A stretch of 64,000 bases of DNA from Ganoderma boninense (lineage: Eukaryota; Basidiomycota; Agaricomycetes; Polyporales; Polyporaceae): the NCBI GenBank assembly GCA_002900995.3, contig CM035305.1:248001-312000 (forward strand). Reading direction: 5' to 3'. Under the pieces are notes generated by a model, which did no database searches, had not been told where the DNA came from, and saw nothing but the letters and a program-made list of their open reading frames with translations. Shown one piece after another: positions 1 through 10,352 of the stretch (its first letter is position 1; each line of letters begins with the position of its first letter). The position numbers and the translations under genes were made by a program.

Positions 1-1
1 A

Positions 2-3000
2 GGAAGCACCACGGTTCCGGGAGGCTTCTACTCGTCCCCGCCGATCCCGTCAACGTCTTCGCAAGCGCCTCCGGGCGTGCCGCCCGCAGAATCATCACGA
101 TTCTCACAAGGCATGGCAGGCAACTCCACGCCGGCGCGCGGTAGTCCCTCGCACACTGCGAGACAACATGGCACGCCGGGGTCGGCACGTCAATCTCTCT
201 CGTATAGAGGGAGCCCTCCGGTGGGTGGCCCATCGCACCCACCACCGAACGTAACGGTACGGTTGAACCGCGATCGTCAATCGGGCGCTGCCCCGTCAGG
301 AGTAGCTCCATCGCCGCGACCGGCTCGCTCGCCGCGGTCGCTGATGCGACCACAGTCTCCGTTGATCCGGATGCGCGTGGACGCATTCATGAGGGTCATG
401 GGGAACGTTGCGAGTGTAGGTGCCGCCATGGCGGAAGCCCATCGGGATATCACTCCTGGAGGGCTCATGGAGCAAACCGCTCAAGCACTGATCGAGGAGG
501 GCCTTGTCACGCCTGCCGAGCTGATCGAGCGCCAGCTGCTGGAATGGGAGCAAGAGCCACCGCCGACGGCAGAAGAGCAGGAAGTCGAGGACGCAGTGAC
601 CATCGCGGCTGACGGATCGTCATACCGCGGGTCCACGGGCTATTCTCCTCATAGCAGGCAAGACGGCAACGGGGCCAACCGGCCATCCCAAAACGGGGTG
701 TTCGCGACCGCGAACACCCACCTCAACGACTTACCCAACATGGGGTTGGGCTTGCTGTACAACGACGGGGCTGTTCCGCCCTTTGGTGGTGCAGCTGCAC
801 CAGCCGACAACTTCGTCGATCCCGTCGACGAGGCCCTAGGAAGAAGCCGACAGCAGCGCGAGGAAGCTGCCGGGTTTGGACCACGCCAACCGTCGCCAGC
901 AACCCCGCCACCTCGCGCCTTCAACCCTGGTCGGCCGTCGCCGAGGGCAGCACCACCTCCAAGACCGCCGCCAGCACCATATCCACCTGGATACGGACCT
1001 CGACCATCCCCCAGGCCGCCGCCTGCGCCATATCCACCTGGATATGGACCTCGGCATACGCCTACATCAAGCCCGACGTCGGAGCACTCCACGCCGGTAT
1101 CACAAGGACGGACCAACGGTCCACCACGGCCCCCGCCGGATGCTCGCCGTCGCAGCGTGCACTTCAATCATGCTGACACGCAGCCGCGCCAACCATCCCC
1201 ATTGCGCTCGGCCTATCCGCCGTACAGCGCGTCTGTACCTCCGCGGGGAGGAACAGGTGTTCATCTGAACACCGGGTCAATCAGCGGCCATCAAGCACCG
1301 ACGCCGCAGGGCCAAGGAACGTCTGCATCGTCGAGCAGACCCCCGCGTGGCGCAACTTCCACCATTGGTGGATACCACCTGCCCGTGAATTTCACGTCCC
1401 ATGCGCCCATGTCCACGGCGTCGCGTTCAATGAACGCGTCCGCCCCAGCGGCAACCAACCAATGGGCAATGCCTGGGGTCGATCAGGCCAATCTGAGGGA
1501 CAGCCTCGGTATTGGCATGATCTTCAGCATTTTCGACAAATGCTTGGGTGATGACCCCACCGAGCCTCCACCTGCTTATCTTAAGCAGATTAAATTGAAG
1601 GCTCCGGAGCCGTTCGATGGAACGGACGACAACGACGTCTTCAATGTTTGGTTGGAGAACCTGCTGTCCTACCTGGACACACTTCGCCTCCGAGGCCCGC
1701 AACACGATCAGGATCGTATATCGTTTACGCGGTCCAGCTTGACCGGTAACGCGGCCATATGGTACCAGCAGACGGTCACCTCGCCGATTCGACCAGATGG
1801 TCGTGGCATGAACCACCTAGATTCAATCATCGGATTGTATCGCCGGTTCATTCTAACCGACCAATTCGCCGCGGCCGCCAAAGGATTCGGAGAGGTTCGG
1901 TTCGAACCTCATAATGGCGGCGTGTCCCGACTGTACGACCAGCTGGTCTACTTCGCGGAACGGATGTTTCAACCTCCCAATGAACAGGCCATGAAGGAAC
2001 GATTCCTTCAAGTGCTCCCCGCTCGAATCGAGCGGGAGCTCACCATTAGTCGGGGGTTGCACATTCGCCGTGACAACCTCGCAACATTCGTGAGCGGAGC
2101 CCGGGAGATTGAGGAAGCCTTGGAGAGCTTCCACAGTCGTCGTGGGGAAGGGTCGCAACAGCGACCCAACACGCATCCTGCGTCGCGGCCCTCATCAACT
2201 GCGAAGGGCAAGCGCCGCGCCGGACCAAGTCGCCCGTCGAGCTCGACGGCGCAATTCCCTCGACAGGATCCACCGCGACGCGACCATCGAGTACCGTCGC
2301 GTACTGGCAATACAGGTCAACGAGGACCTGTCAAATTTAAGGACTCCTCGTCGAGACCGACGACGCAACGTGCAGGACCGTCGACTAACCAGTCACGGTC
2401 CTCGGTCAAATGTTATAAATGTGGCGGTATCGGCCACATATCGACCGACCCGAAGTGTCCCCAGTATGGGAAGGACACACGCTTGCATGCGCAGCGCCTC
2501 GTCGAGAACGACGAAGATGGAGCTGAGACTAGGGCTCCAGGGGAGCACGACCCTCAGGAAGAGGTCGACGAGTTCGTCGAACAAGAAGAACCTCTGGAGG
2601 AGCTCCCCCAGTCCGATTACGAGGACGACTACCCCATCCATTATGATTCTCCAGACGACGCCGTCTGGGATGACGATGAGGAGGATGGGGAACAGTACTA
2701 CGCAATGCACGTCGAACCGACGTATTCCCACCCGGACGACGACAGCGAACAGGTGCCGACCAGCATCACGTTTGATGCGCAGAGAATTCTGCAGTCGTTC
2801 CAACTGGACGCGACCGTCGAACCCGCAAAATCGTTGAAGAACGCTTGGCTATACGACTCGCGTATACGCCGCCTTACCGCGGACAAGGACCAACCGATCC
2901 GCGACCCAGAATTACAACAGCCGATTTGCGTCGAGGCCGTCGTTAACGGCGTACCGTCGTACACCCTGATCGACACGGGGTGCACCATGGTGGCGATCTC

Positions 3001-3382
3001 GCCCGGCCAGGCATACGTTTCGAAAGCAGATCGAATCGATCTGCGCGACCAGATGAGCCTTCAACTGGGTACCAAGGGTAGCCGCACTCGCATCAACCAT
3101 GGAGCGCGCGCGAAGTTGAGGCTCGGGCCGGTCAACGAGCCCTGCTATTTCGACGTGGTCGATATCGACCGCTACGACGTCATCCTGGGAACGCCCTTCC
3201 TCAAGAAGCACAACGTTGTCTTGAATTTCAAGACACGCACCGTCACCATTGACGGTGTAAATGTTGGTGTATACTCCGCCGTCGAGGACGCGGAGATCCA
3301 GAAGACACGAGGAGAGGCGCGGAAGCAACGAATCGTTGCACGACTCCGCGAGACTGCCGAGCAGGCAGTCGGGAAGCGTTAG
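2..3382 (+). CDS. gag: Gag-protease polyprotein (5' partial)
   Basis: The frame is open from base 2 to the amber stop at 3380-3382; the first in-window ATG is at 113. The N-terminal 500 residues are proline-, serine- and arginine-rich and include a near-exact repeat of PAPYPPGYGPR (around 975-1060). A retrotransposon gag (capsid-like) domain lies at about 1590-2140, with LKAPEPFDGTDD at its start and AIWYQQ inside. A zinc knuckle, CYKCGGIGHISTDPKC, lies at 2409-2459, followed by a long acidic stretch. An aspartic protease with active-site LIDTGC is near 2960-2980. Gag should package element RNA and the protease should process the polyprotein. The stop separates it from pol in the same frame. 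Confidence 0.92.
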   Translation, partial: GSTTVPGGFYSSPPIPSTSSQAPPGVPPAESSRFSQGMAGNSTPARGSPSHTARQHGTPGSARQSLSYRGSPPVGGPSHPPPNVTVRLNRDRQSGAAPSGVAPSPRPARSPRSLMRPQSPLIRMRVDAFMRVMGNVASVGAAMAEAHRDITPGGLMEQTAQALIEEGLVTPAELIERQLLEWEQEPPPTAEEQEVEDAVTIAADGSSYRGSTGYSPHSRQDGNGANRPSQNGVFATANTHLNDLPNMGLGLLYNDGAVPPFGGAAAPADNFVDPVDEALGRSRQQREEAAGFGPRQPSPATPPPRAFNPGRPSPRAAPPPRPPPAPYPPGYGPRPSPRPPPAPYPPGYGPRHTPTSSPTSEHSTPVSQGRTNGPPRPPPDARRRSVHFNHADTQPRQPSPLRSAYPPYSASVPPRGGTGVHLNTGSISGHQAPTPQGQGTSASSSRPPRGATSTIGGYHLPVNFTSHAPMSTASRSMNASAPAATNQWAMPGVDQANLRDSLGIGMIFSIFDKCLGDDPTEPPPAYLKQIKLKAPEPFDGTDDNDVFNVWLENLLSYLDTLRLRGPQHDQDRISFTRSSLTGNAAIWYQQTVTSPIRPDGRGMNHLDSIIGLYRRFILTDQFAAAAKGFGEVRFEPHNGGVSRLYDQLVYFAERMFQPPNEQAMKERFLQVLPARIERELTISRGLHIRRDNLATFVSGAREIEEALESFHSRRGEGSQQRPNTHPASRPSSTAKGKRRAGPSRPSSSTAQFPRQDPPRRDHRVPSRTGNTGQRGPVKFKDSSSRPTTQRAGPSTNQSRSSVKCYKCGGIGHISTDPKCPQYGKDTRLHAQRLVENDEDGAETRAPGEHDPQEEVDEFVEQEEPLEELPQSDYEDDYPIHYDSPDDAVWDDDEEDGEQYYAMHVEPTYSHPDDDSEQVPTSITFDAQRILQSFQLDATVEPAKSLKNAWLYDSRIRRLTADKDQPIRDPELQQPICVEAVVNGVPSYTLIDTGCTMVAISPGQAYVSKADRIDLRDQMSLQLGTKGSRTRINHGARAKLRLGPVNEPCYFDVVDIDRYDVILGTPFLKKHNVVLNFKTRTVTIDGVNVGVYSAVEDAEIQKTRGEARKQRIVARLRETAEQAVGKR

Positions 3383-5972
3383 AGGTTCGCAGCGGGTAGT
3401 ACCGCGGCGGAACCTCCCCACTCCCGCTATGCGCAGACAACAGTGTCGTCCGGAGGGGAGGGGAACGGAGTTAAACCCGTTTCTCGAGCAGCTTCAGCAG
3501 TTAAGCCACTGTCCACACGGACAGTGGGGCCATCAACCGCTGCAAGTTCGCTTTGGACTGAACGACACCAAGGCCGAAAGGCCGACACACCCGTCCCAAG
3601 ACTAGCGGAACGGTTCGTTCCAACTCGCCATTCGTCCAACCAGACTCGGTTGGACAACATGGGTCTACCAGACCCCCTAGGCCTGAACAAATTGTTCGTG
3701 GCCATAGTCAAAGATTTCCTCGAAGACGAGGCTATCCGTGCAACGCACGAGGAACCGCCCGAGCCGGGCAGTGAAAAGGAGAGAGTCTCCAAGCTCCGCG
3801 ACAAGTGGTACAAGGAATGCGAAGACATCATGCGGCCTCCACCGGATGGCCTCCCGCCATGGCGAGAAGTGAATCATCGTATTCCTCTTATCGATCCCGA
3901 TAAGAAGTACAAGTACCACCTGCCGCGAGTACCTCAGGAGGTCAAAGCTGACCTCCTGGAAAAAATCAACCGTTATGTGAAGGCCAAATGGTGGAAAGAA
4001 GGCACTGCAACGCAGGCCGCACCCATCCTTTGTGTGCGCAAGAAGAACGGCAAACTACGAACCGTAGTCGATGCCCGACAGCGTAACGACAACACCGTCA
4101 AGGACGTCACGCCCCTGCCTGACCAAGACCAGATCCGCATGGATGTGGCACAGGCAAAGTACAGGTCGAAGATCGACCTGTCCGACGCGTACGAGCAGAT
4201 TCGCATCGAGCTCGATGACATCTCCAAGACCGCGTTCTCGACGCCGTTCGGCACGTTCTTCAGCATGGTTATGCAGCAGGGCGATTGCAACGCACCCGCC
4301 ACCTTCCAAAGGTTGATGACAACCTTGTTCCGGGATTTCATTGGACGATTCATCCATGTCTATCTCGACGATATTTTCGTGTTCTCAGACTCAATCGAGG
4401 ACCACGAGAAGCATCTGAAGCTAGTATTTGACAAGCTTCGCGAGGCACGGCTCTACCTGAGCCGGAACAAGTGCGATCTGTACTCAGAACGCATGGATTG
4501 CCTCGGCCATATCGTCGATGAGCGTGGACTCCACGCTGACGCAGACAAGATGGCAAGGATCCGCGACTGGCGGACCCCGCGGTCGTACCTCGAGGTACAG
4601 CGATTCATCGGCCTGGTAAACTACCTGGCACCGTTCATGCCCGACGTGTCGGCATTCTCGTCACCTTTGACGGAAATGTCACGCAATGAGCGTGCTTTCG
4701 TCTGGAGGCCACTCCACCAGACTTGCCTCGACAGGATCAAGGCCATGGCGTGCCGCGCGCCGATCCTCAAGCCCATCGACCCGAAGAGCGACGAGCCAAT
4801 CTGGCTCATATGCGACGCCTCGATACACGGCGTCGGCGCGGTGTATGGCCAAGGGCCAGACTGGGAGTCGTGTCGACCCGCAGGTTTCCTCTCCAGGAAA
4901 TTCTCCAGTGCTCAACGGTCGTATCCGACCTACGAGCAGGAAGCCCTTGCGATCCTCGAGGGCCTCATGAAGTGGGAAGACAAACTCATGGGACTCAAGT
5001 TCACGGTCGTAACCGACCACAAGTCCCTCGAGTTCTTCAAGAAGAGCTCGAACCCGAGCCCTCGGCGTGTACGGTGGCTCGACTATATGTCGAGGTTCGA
5101 CTATACCGTCCGCCACGTCCCCGGAAAAGACAACAAGGTAGCGGACTGTCTATCCCGCTACTTCGAGAATGACAATGCGGATGAATTTCATCCGACGCAC
5201 GAATACGTCAACACTGACGTCCGCCTCGACCCCGACTGGGACCATCTGCCCCAGTCGCGCGTTGAAGAACTGCGCGCAGGGCGCGTCACCCGTCAGAACC
5301 CAGCAGGGCTGGAACCTCAAGAACGGGAGCGTCAGCGCCAGTTGAAGATGCGTGTAGAACCGCGCACGGTCGAGGCCGAAGAGATGGCGCAGGCAGTCAC
5401 TCAGGACGTCGCGACGGCCAGTCGCGCGCCCCCACCCGAGCCGACTGCAACTACGCCCTCGGTTGTCGAGATCGACAACCCCACCGTGGGCCAATCAATG
5501 GCCAGCGGACCATCCCTTCAGACGAAGGTCGAGACCGTGGACGGATTCATGACGGCAGTGCGGACGCACTACGCCAAGGATCCGTTCTACAGGCGGATTC
5601 TCGAGAACCCCGCGGCGCATAAGGCGTTCTCACTGCGCGACGGACTCCTGTATACGACGAACCGTCAGCAGGAGTCCGTACTGTGCTTGCCCACCGGCAC
5701 GGTAGGCAAGCGGACCATCACGCAGGTCGCTATCGACCTTGCACACATGACCGTTGGTCATTTCAGCGCGCAGAAGACGTCCGAGTACGCTCGACGTTGG
5801 TTCTGGTGGTCCAAAATGGGCCGAGACATCGAGAAGTTCTGCCTGTCCTGTCAGAAATGTCAGGCAAGCAAACCCCGCAATCATCTGATTGCGGGATTGC
5901 TCCACAAACTACCCACTCCGCTCATCCCGTGGGTGGCCATATCGATGGACTTTGTCGGTCCGTTTCGCGTCG
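3383..5972 (+). CDS. pol: Pol, first part: reverse transcriptase, RNase H, integrase zinc-binding domain
   Basis: This frame continues gag's frame directly after the amber codon; no stop interrupts 3383 onward and the first ATG is at 3659. Reverse transcriptase covers about 3990-4560, with the YLDD catalytic motif near 4360. RNase H follows, with CDASIHGVGAV near 4810 and TDHKSLEFF near 5020. The integrase zinc domain has the HHCC pattern (H..GHF, then CLSCQKC near 5840-5865). The first catalytic aspartate of integrase is in SMDFVGPF near 5945. The homologous frame is lost between 5960 and 5972, where one extra base moves it from frame 2 to frame 3; the original frame reads on without homology to 6349. 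Confidence 0.9.
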
Positions 5973-7040
5973 TCGAATGGGTACGACTACCTTTGGGTAA
6001 TCGTTTGCCGCCTCACCTCCATGGTGCACTTGATCCCCATCCGTACCACCGACACGGCGGCAGATTTGGCTGCTATTTTCCTGAAGGAGATCGTGCGGCT
6101 GCACGGTCTCCCCCAATCAATCGTCTCCGATCGGGACCCCAAATTCACGTCGGCGTTCTGGCGCGAGCTCCATCGGATGATGGGAGCACGCCTCCTCATG
6201 TCGACCGCGTTCCATCCGCAGACCGACGGAACGTCCGAACGGACGATCCGCTCAATCAACCAGGTCTTGCGATCAGTGGTCGACCCCGACCAGCTGGATT
6301 GGATCGAAAAGATCCCCATCACCGAGTTCGCGCTGAACTCATCAGTTAGCGCCACCACTGGGTTCGCCCCGTTCGAGCTGAACTACGGGTACCTGCCCCG
6401 TACGATGGCGGGTATCCGGACGGATACTCAGTTCGAAGGAGTGCGCGCGTTCGCCGAACGCGCGCGCAATAATCTGATGATCGCGCACGACGCGATCCTG
6501 ACGGCACGCGTCAACCAGACGCATTATGCCAATCAACGTCGGCAAGACGAGCCGGACATCCAGGAGGGGACCCTCGTGTTCCTCTCCACGCAGAACCTTT
6601 CATTTCCGAAAGGTCGCGCGCGTAAGCTAATCCCAAAATTTATTGGGCCGTACAAGGTTGAGGTCGCGCATCCCGAGACCTCAACCTATACGCTGGAACT
6701 GCCGGAAGACTTACGGAAACGTAAGATCAACCCAACGTTCCATGTGTCGCTATTGCGACACCATGAACCGAACGATGACGTTCTGTTCCCGCACCGCGAT
6801 TCGCGGGCGTACTACGACGTTGGCGCTCCAGAGGAGCAGGAGTGGTACGTTGAGGAGATAACGGCCCACCGTTGGGTGGGCAACAAGCTCGAATTGCGGG
6901 TCCGATGGACCCACGACGATGAGAGCTGGGAGTCGTACTCCGAGTGCAGCAAACTGTCTGCACTCGACGAGTACTTGGCACTCCGCGGAGTGAAGCACTG
7001 GCGGTCCCTGCCTAAGGACCCCGAGAGCTCGAACACGTGA
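5970..7040 (+). CDS. pol: Pol, second part: integrase core and chromodomain (other frame)
   Basis: From 5970 the integrase core resumes in frame 3 with SNGYDYLWVIVCRLTS. The second catalytic aspartate is in IVSDRDPKF (about 6120) and the glutamate in HPQTDGTSERTIRSIN (about 6215-6260). A C-terminal chromodomain reads WYVEEITAHRWVGN through LSALDEYLALRG (about 6843-6985), which places the element among the chromoviruses, whose chromodomain steers integration to chromatin marks. The stop is TGA at 7038-7040. The part before 5970 in this frame is not homologous, so this is the tail of pol after a one-base shift, not an independent gene. Confidence 0.88.
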   Translation, partial: SSNGYDYLWVIVCRLTSMVHLIPIRTTDTAADLAAIFLKEIVRLHGLPQSIVSDRDPKFTSAFWRELHRMMGARLLMSTAFHPQTDGTSERTIRSINQVLRSVVDPDQLDWIEKIPITEFALNSSVSATTGFAPFELNYGYLPRTMAGIRTDTQFEGVRAFAERARNNLMIAHDAILTARVNQTHYANQRRQDEPDIQEGTLVFLSTQNLSFPKGRARKLIPKFIGPYKVEVAHPETSTYTLELPEDLRKRKINPTFHVSLLRHHEPNDDVLFPHRDSRAYYDVGAPEEQEWYVEEITAHRWVGNKLELRVRWTHDDESWESYSECSKLSALDEYLALRGVKHWRSLPKDPESSNT

Positions 7041-7183
7041 ACGTCACGTGATCGCGACGCGGCCCCCAATAACATTCCACATTGGCCGCCGCGGACTTTC
7101 GAGCTCCCCGCCACCACGCGCTCACCAACTCGCCTCGCCGCATCTCATCTCTCGCCCTCTTCGTCCTTCCTCTTCCCACCACA

Positions 7184-9879
7184 ATGCACCCCCAGCAACA
7201 ACAACCCCCGCGCGACGCTGCCATGCCCGTCGATTACGACGCGGCGCAACAGCAACAGCAGCAAAACCCTCAGGTGCACCACCCCGCGCCACGGGCGCCG
7301 TTGTTGCCGCTAACGCAGGAACACCACAGGTGCCCCAGGCGTTCCCGCAACAACACCAGGGCCCCCCGGCGGCACAGTACGGGCAGCAATACGCGGCCCC
7401 GGGCTACTATCCTCAACAGTACCAAGGCCCCCCTGCGCCTGCACCCCAGCATACCCCTGCGCCCGCCATGGGCTTTGCCGCCCCCGGTCCATATGGACCG
7501 CCGCCATCGGCGCCCCAAATCCCATCGATCCCCATGCCCCAGGTGGCGATGCCGCCTGGCCTACCCCCGCTGATGCCGTCGCGCCAGTCCCTCCAATGGC
7601 GCTGCCTCAACGAGGACCTCATGGCCATGGTCCACGGCGAGGGGTGCCCCGTCTGCGCGGCCTACGGCCAGCACATAAGCCAAGCCGTCCAGTCGGACGC
7701 ATCGTTCGCTAATGCGAACGCCTCAGCGCTGCGAGACCGTCAGGTCCGCATGCACGAGTTCTTTCGACAGCATATGCTGTCTGAAGGGGGAGGGAGGTCA
7801 ACGGAGGACCTACAAAGGTCAATTGACGACCTTCAACGCGACACCAACCGCCTCCGCGAAGAGCGGGACCGACTCCGCGAAGACCGAGACCGCATTCGCG
7901 AAGAACGCGACCGCATCCGGGAAGAACGCAACGCGCTCCGCGAGGAGGTCGACCAGTTGGTCGCCTCCAACAGCGACCTCAACGACGATATACACAACGC
8001 TTGGGTCACAATCGACTACCTCCAGCGCCAGCAGGAGCAGTCGGACCGCAACGATCGTCGACCGCGACGCCGCTCACAGTCTCCGCGCCACAACAGCGGA
8101 TGGCCAAGGCCTCTCGACCGCCATTATTCACCACCCGGTCGTCGAGCCGACGACCGCCACGCTCCGAGCCAGCCCCACTCGTCTCGAGGAGGCTCGCTCC
8201 AACCCCCATCAAACCGTCCCCAGCCTTCATCGTCGCACCAGCCCACTCCGTCAGCGTCGGAACCCACCATGAGCCGACAATCGTCGACGTCTGCGCTGCG
8301 CCCCGCGCCAGCCTCGGACCATCGGTCGGGCTCATCGCCGGGACCGTCGCGTGTCGTAGGGGGACCAGAGGTCGCCTACGACCCCGACAACTGGGAGGAT
8401 GACGATCTCATCCTCACCGAGTCCTACGACGAGGAGAAGGGCAAGAACAAGGGCTTCAACGCGAAGATCCGGGCTGCCAACCGGCGCGACCGCAGGGCCT
8501 ACCAAGATCCGCGAGCGGCGAGGGCCCCACTTTACTATGGTCCCCCGGCTACGGCGGCGGAGACGGCAGCTGCCCGTCTCCACGAGCTGGGGCCATCATA
8601 CAACCCCGCGCTCGATCCACCCCGAGTCCCCGGCGGTGTGCGTCAGCCGACGCATAACATCTGGCCCGAGTCCTCCGACAGGAGGCTCACAGACTTGTGG
8701 GCTGACTACGTGCCCATGACCGTCGAACAGTACCAGGAACTGGTCAGGTCGGCCACATCCACGGGAAGCGGCGCGTACCATAGGGTACGCGATCTCCTCT
8801 ACCAGTACGACCACAACAGCGCCCTGAATGCGCTTGGGTTCCTGCACCAGCTGAAGCATCGCTGGAGCGACCCTCATCGCAAGAGGCAGCCGTTGCCCTC
8901 GCAGGACCAGCAATTCCGGCCCCGCGCTCGGGACAGACACGGACGCTCCCCGGCTCGAGGACGCGCTCGTCCTGGCGCTCCAGGCTTGCCCAACCCTTCG
9001 CGGTCAGATCCACCGGAGGCGTGGATGGCATACTGGGCCGCGACGCCGTGGATGCGCCCCACGTATCTGCCGACGACCGCGTCGGCGCCCTTCCACGAGG
9101 TCAACCACGTCCGCGGCCACCTCCTCCTGCGACAGATAGTCCCTCGGTTCCGCCCCGAGCAGGTTGCGGACCGCGCACACTTTGTGCAGGTCGTGATGCA
9201 ACTGTTCTCCATACGGGGACTATACCGGTTCATCATTGAACGCGGGTCGTACCCTCAAGGCGGCCAGGAACGTTTCCGCACGTACCCGGGCCCGACGGCC
9301 AACGTGTCGATCTTCGACATCGCGGGGTGGCTCGCGCAGTGCGGCCTCACCGAGGAATCCATCGAGCTGATGGTTCCGATGGCCATCCGCCACCGTCACG
9401 AGAACGAAGGCCGCGCGCCCAGTTCAACCGCGACGTTCACGGCCTGGCCCGCGCAGCTCAGCGACGTGTCCACGGTGCCACTATTCGCCGCGCTCTCATG
9501 GCCGGACCGGCTGGTCCCCCCCGGAGTCCCAGATGGGGACGCGTCGATGGACGAAGACGCCCCCAGTGTTCACAACGCACCCGCGTCCCCCAGTGGACCA
9601 GCGGACCCCGTCCCGATGGACGAGACCCCCGACTCTACATCGGGTCCTACACCGGCGCCCGCATCCTCATCCGCTCCATCATCCTCCACTACCACTGTGC
9701 CGGCCGCACCATCGGTGCCCGCGCCCGCGATCACCGCCGCCGCTGCGACTGCGTCGGCGTCGTCCGCCGCGACGCCTACAGCCGCGCCTGCCGTTACCTC
9801 CGCGTCCAAAAGCGCGCCCGACCCCGAGAGCGCGCCCGGCTCCCCAGTGACATCAGACGATGACGCGCCCTCCGCGTGA
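7184..9879 (+). CDS. Accessory ORF3 of the retrotransposon, coiled-coil protein of unknown function
   Basis: I do not recognise this protein. A likely start is ATG 7184, in an ACAATG context, followed by a Gln/Pro-rich stretch. The reading frame changes from frame 2 to frame 1 between about 7260 and 7310, consistent with one lost base. If only frame 1 is used, the first ATG is near 7469. After the Q/P/G/A-rich N-terminus comes a short Cys-containing block (GEGCPVCAAYGQ, about 7645), then a strongly charged heptad-like coiled coil of REERDR repeats (about 7800-8040), an R/S/P-rich region, a mixed domain (about 8640-9520) and an S/T/A/P-rich tail. It lies where env would be, but I see no signal peptide or membrane segment. 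Confidence 0.7.
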
Positions 9880-9890
9880 GTAGCGGCCAT

Positions 9891-9989
9891 CTCCATACGG
9901 AGCGCTAGTCCTTCTCGCGTCGACCATCTCCGTACGGAGCCTTGGTCACCGCGCGTCTCGTCACCGTTAACGCCACCTCCTTACGGAAG
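9891..9989. repeat. Three spaced copies of a short palindromic motif
   Basis: Between ORF3 and the polypurine tract the motif CTCCNTACGGAG recurs at 9891-9902, 9928-9939 (a perfect 12-base palindrome, CTCCGTACGGAG) and, one base different, at 9977-9989. The third copy forms the loop of the hairpin at 9964-10003. It may be a repeated RNA hairpin or a protein-binding site. Function unknown. Confidence 0.55.
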
Positions 9990-10003
9990 TCTGGCGTTAA
10001 CGG
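9964..10003. promoter_or_regulatory. 12-base-pair stem-loop upstream of the polypurine tract
   Basis: CCGTTAACGCCA (9964-9975) is the exact reverse complement of TGGCGTTAACGG (9992-10003), with a 16-base loop that itself contains CTTACGGAAG. It lies in the 3' untranslated part of the element, 145 bases before the LTR. A role in RNA folding, export or packaging is possible but only inferred. Confidence 0.5.
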
Positions 10004-10136
10004 GTGTCCGGCCTCAAGCGGGCGCTCACTCACACCACCAACCGCTCCTTATGGCCAATTGATTCTCGCACTATGTCGCATGTCGCTTTGTATGCTCTAT
10101 GCTCGTTACCACGCTGTAGAACCTGGATCAGGTTCT

Positions 10137-10148
10137 AAAGGGGGAGAA
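10137..10148 (+). promoter_or_regulatory. Polypurine tract (plus-strand DNA primer)
   Basis: AAAGGGGGAGAA directly abuts the TG that opens the LTR at 10149. This is the position and composition expected of the RNase H-resistant primer for second-strand synthesis in LTR retroelements. Confidence 0.85.
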
Positions 10149-10352
10149 TGTAAGGACTATGGATAGATTAGATTAGTCGGACTTTACATTGTATCTACGC
10201 GAATAGCGCGCGTCCATATGGACGCGCGCCGACGTGGCGAAAGGGGCAGCCTTTCACCACGTCCACCATCTGTATACGCAACGTCTCAATCTAGAGATTG
10301 GTTCAGTGTACATCGGGCGTGTGTGAATCGGGCTACATCAAGGTTTATTACA
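10149..10352 (+). repeat. 3' long terminal repeat, 204 bases
   Basis: It starts TGTAAGGACTATGG and ends GGTTTATTACA, giving TG...CA ends. The left border is fixed by the polypurine tract and the right border by re-entry into the transporter exon. Inside are a perfect 24-base palindrome (10206-10229) and an imperfect inverted repeat, GACGTGG to CCACGTC, from about 10231 to 10263. The 5' LTR needed for comparison is outside the window. Confidence 0.88.

Larger units (their letters stand above)
1..10352 (+). mobile_element. Ty3/gypsy LTR retrotransposon (chromovirus), 5' end outside the window
   Basis: The element reads gag-protease, reverse transcriptase, RNase H, integrase, chromodomain, an extra ORF, a polypurine tract and a 3' LTR, which is Ty3/gypsy order (integrase after RNase H). 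Gag is already open at base 2, so the 5' LTR, primer binding site and gag start lie to the left. The right border is sharp: the 3' LTR runs from TG at 10149 to CA at 10352, and from 10353 the sequence continues exon 13 of a transporter gene in frame. The target-site duplication should therefore be GTCGG (10353-10357) repeated before the unseen 5' LTR. One frame break in pol and one in ORF3 suggest a defective copy unless they are sequence errors. Confidence 0.93.

Noticed and set aside
649..1167. Long minus-strand open frame rich in Gly and Arg opposite gag
   Set aside because: It mirrors the Pro-rich gag codons on the other strand; GC-rich coding DNA gives such shadows routinely. The gag frame explains it.
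7184..9879. ORF3 as an envelope gene
   Set aside because: It occupies the env position, but I find no signal peptide, furin-like site or transmembrane segment. The protein is a hydrophilic coiled coil with low-complexity ends.
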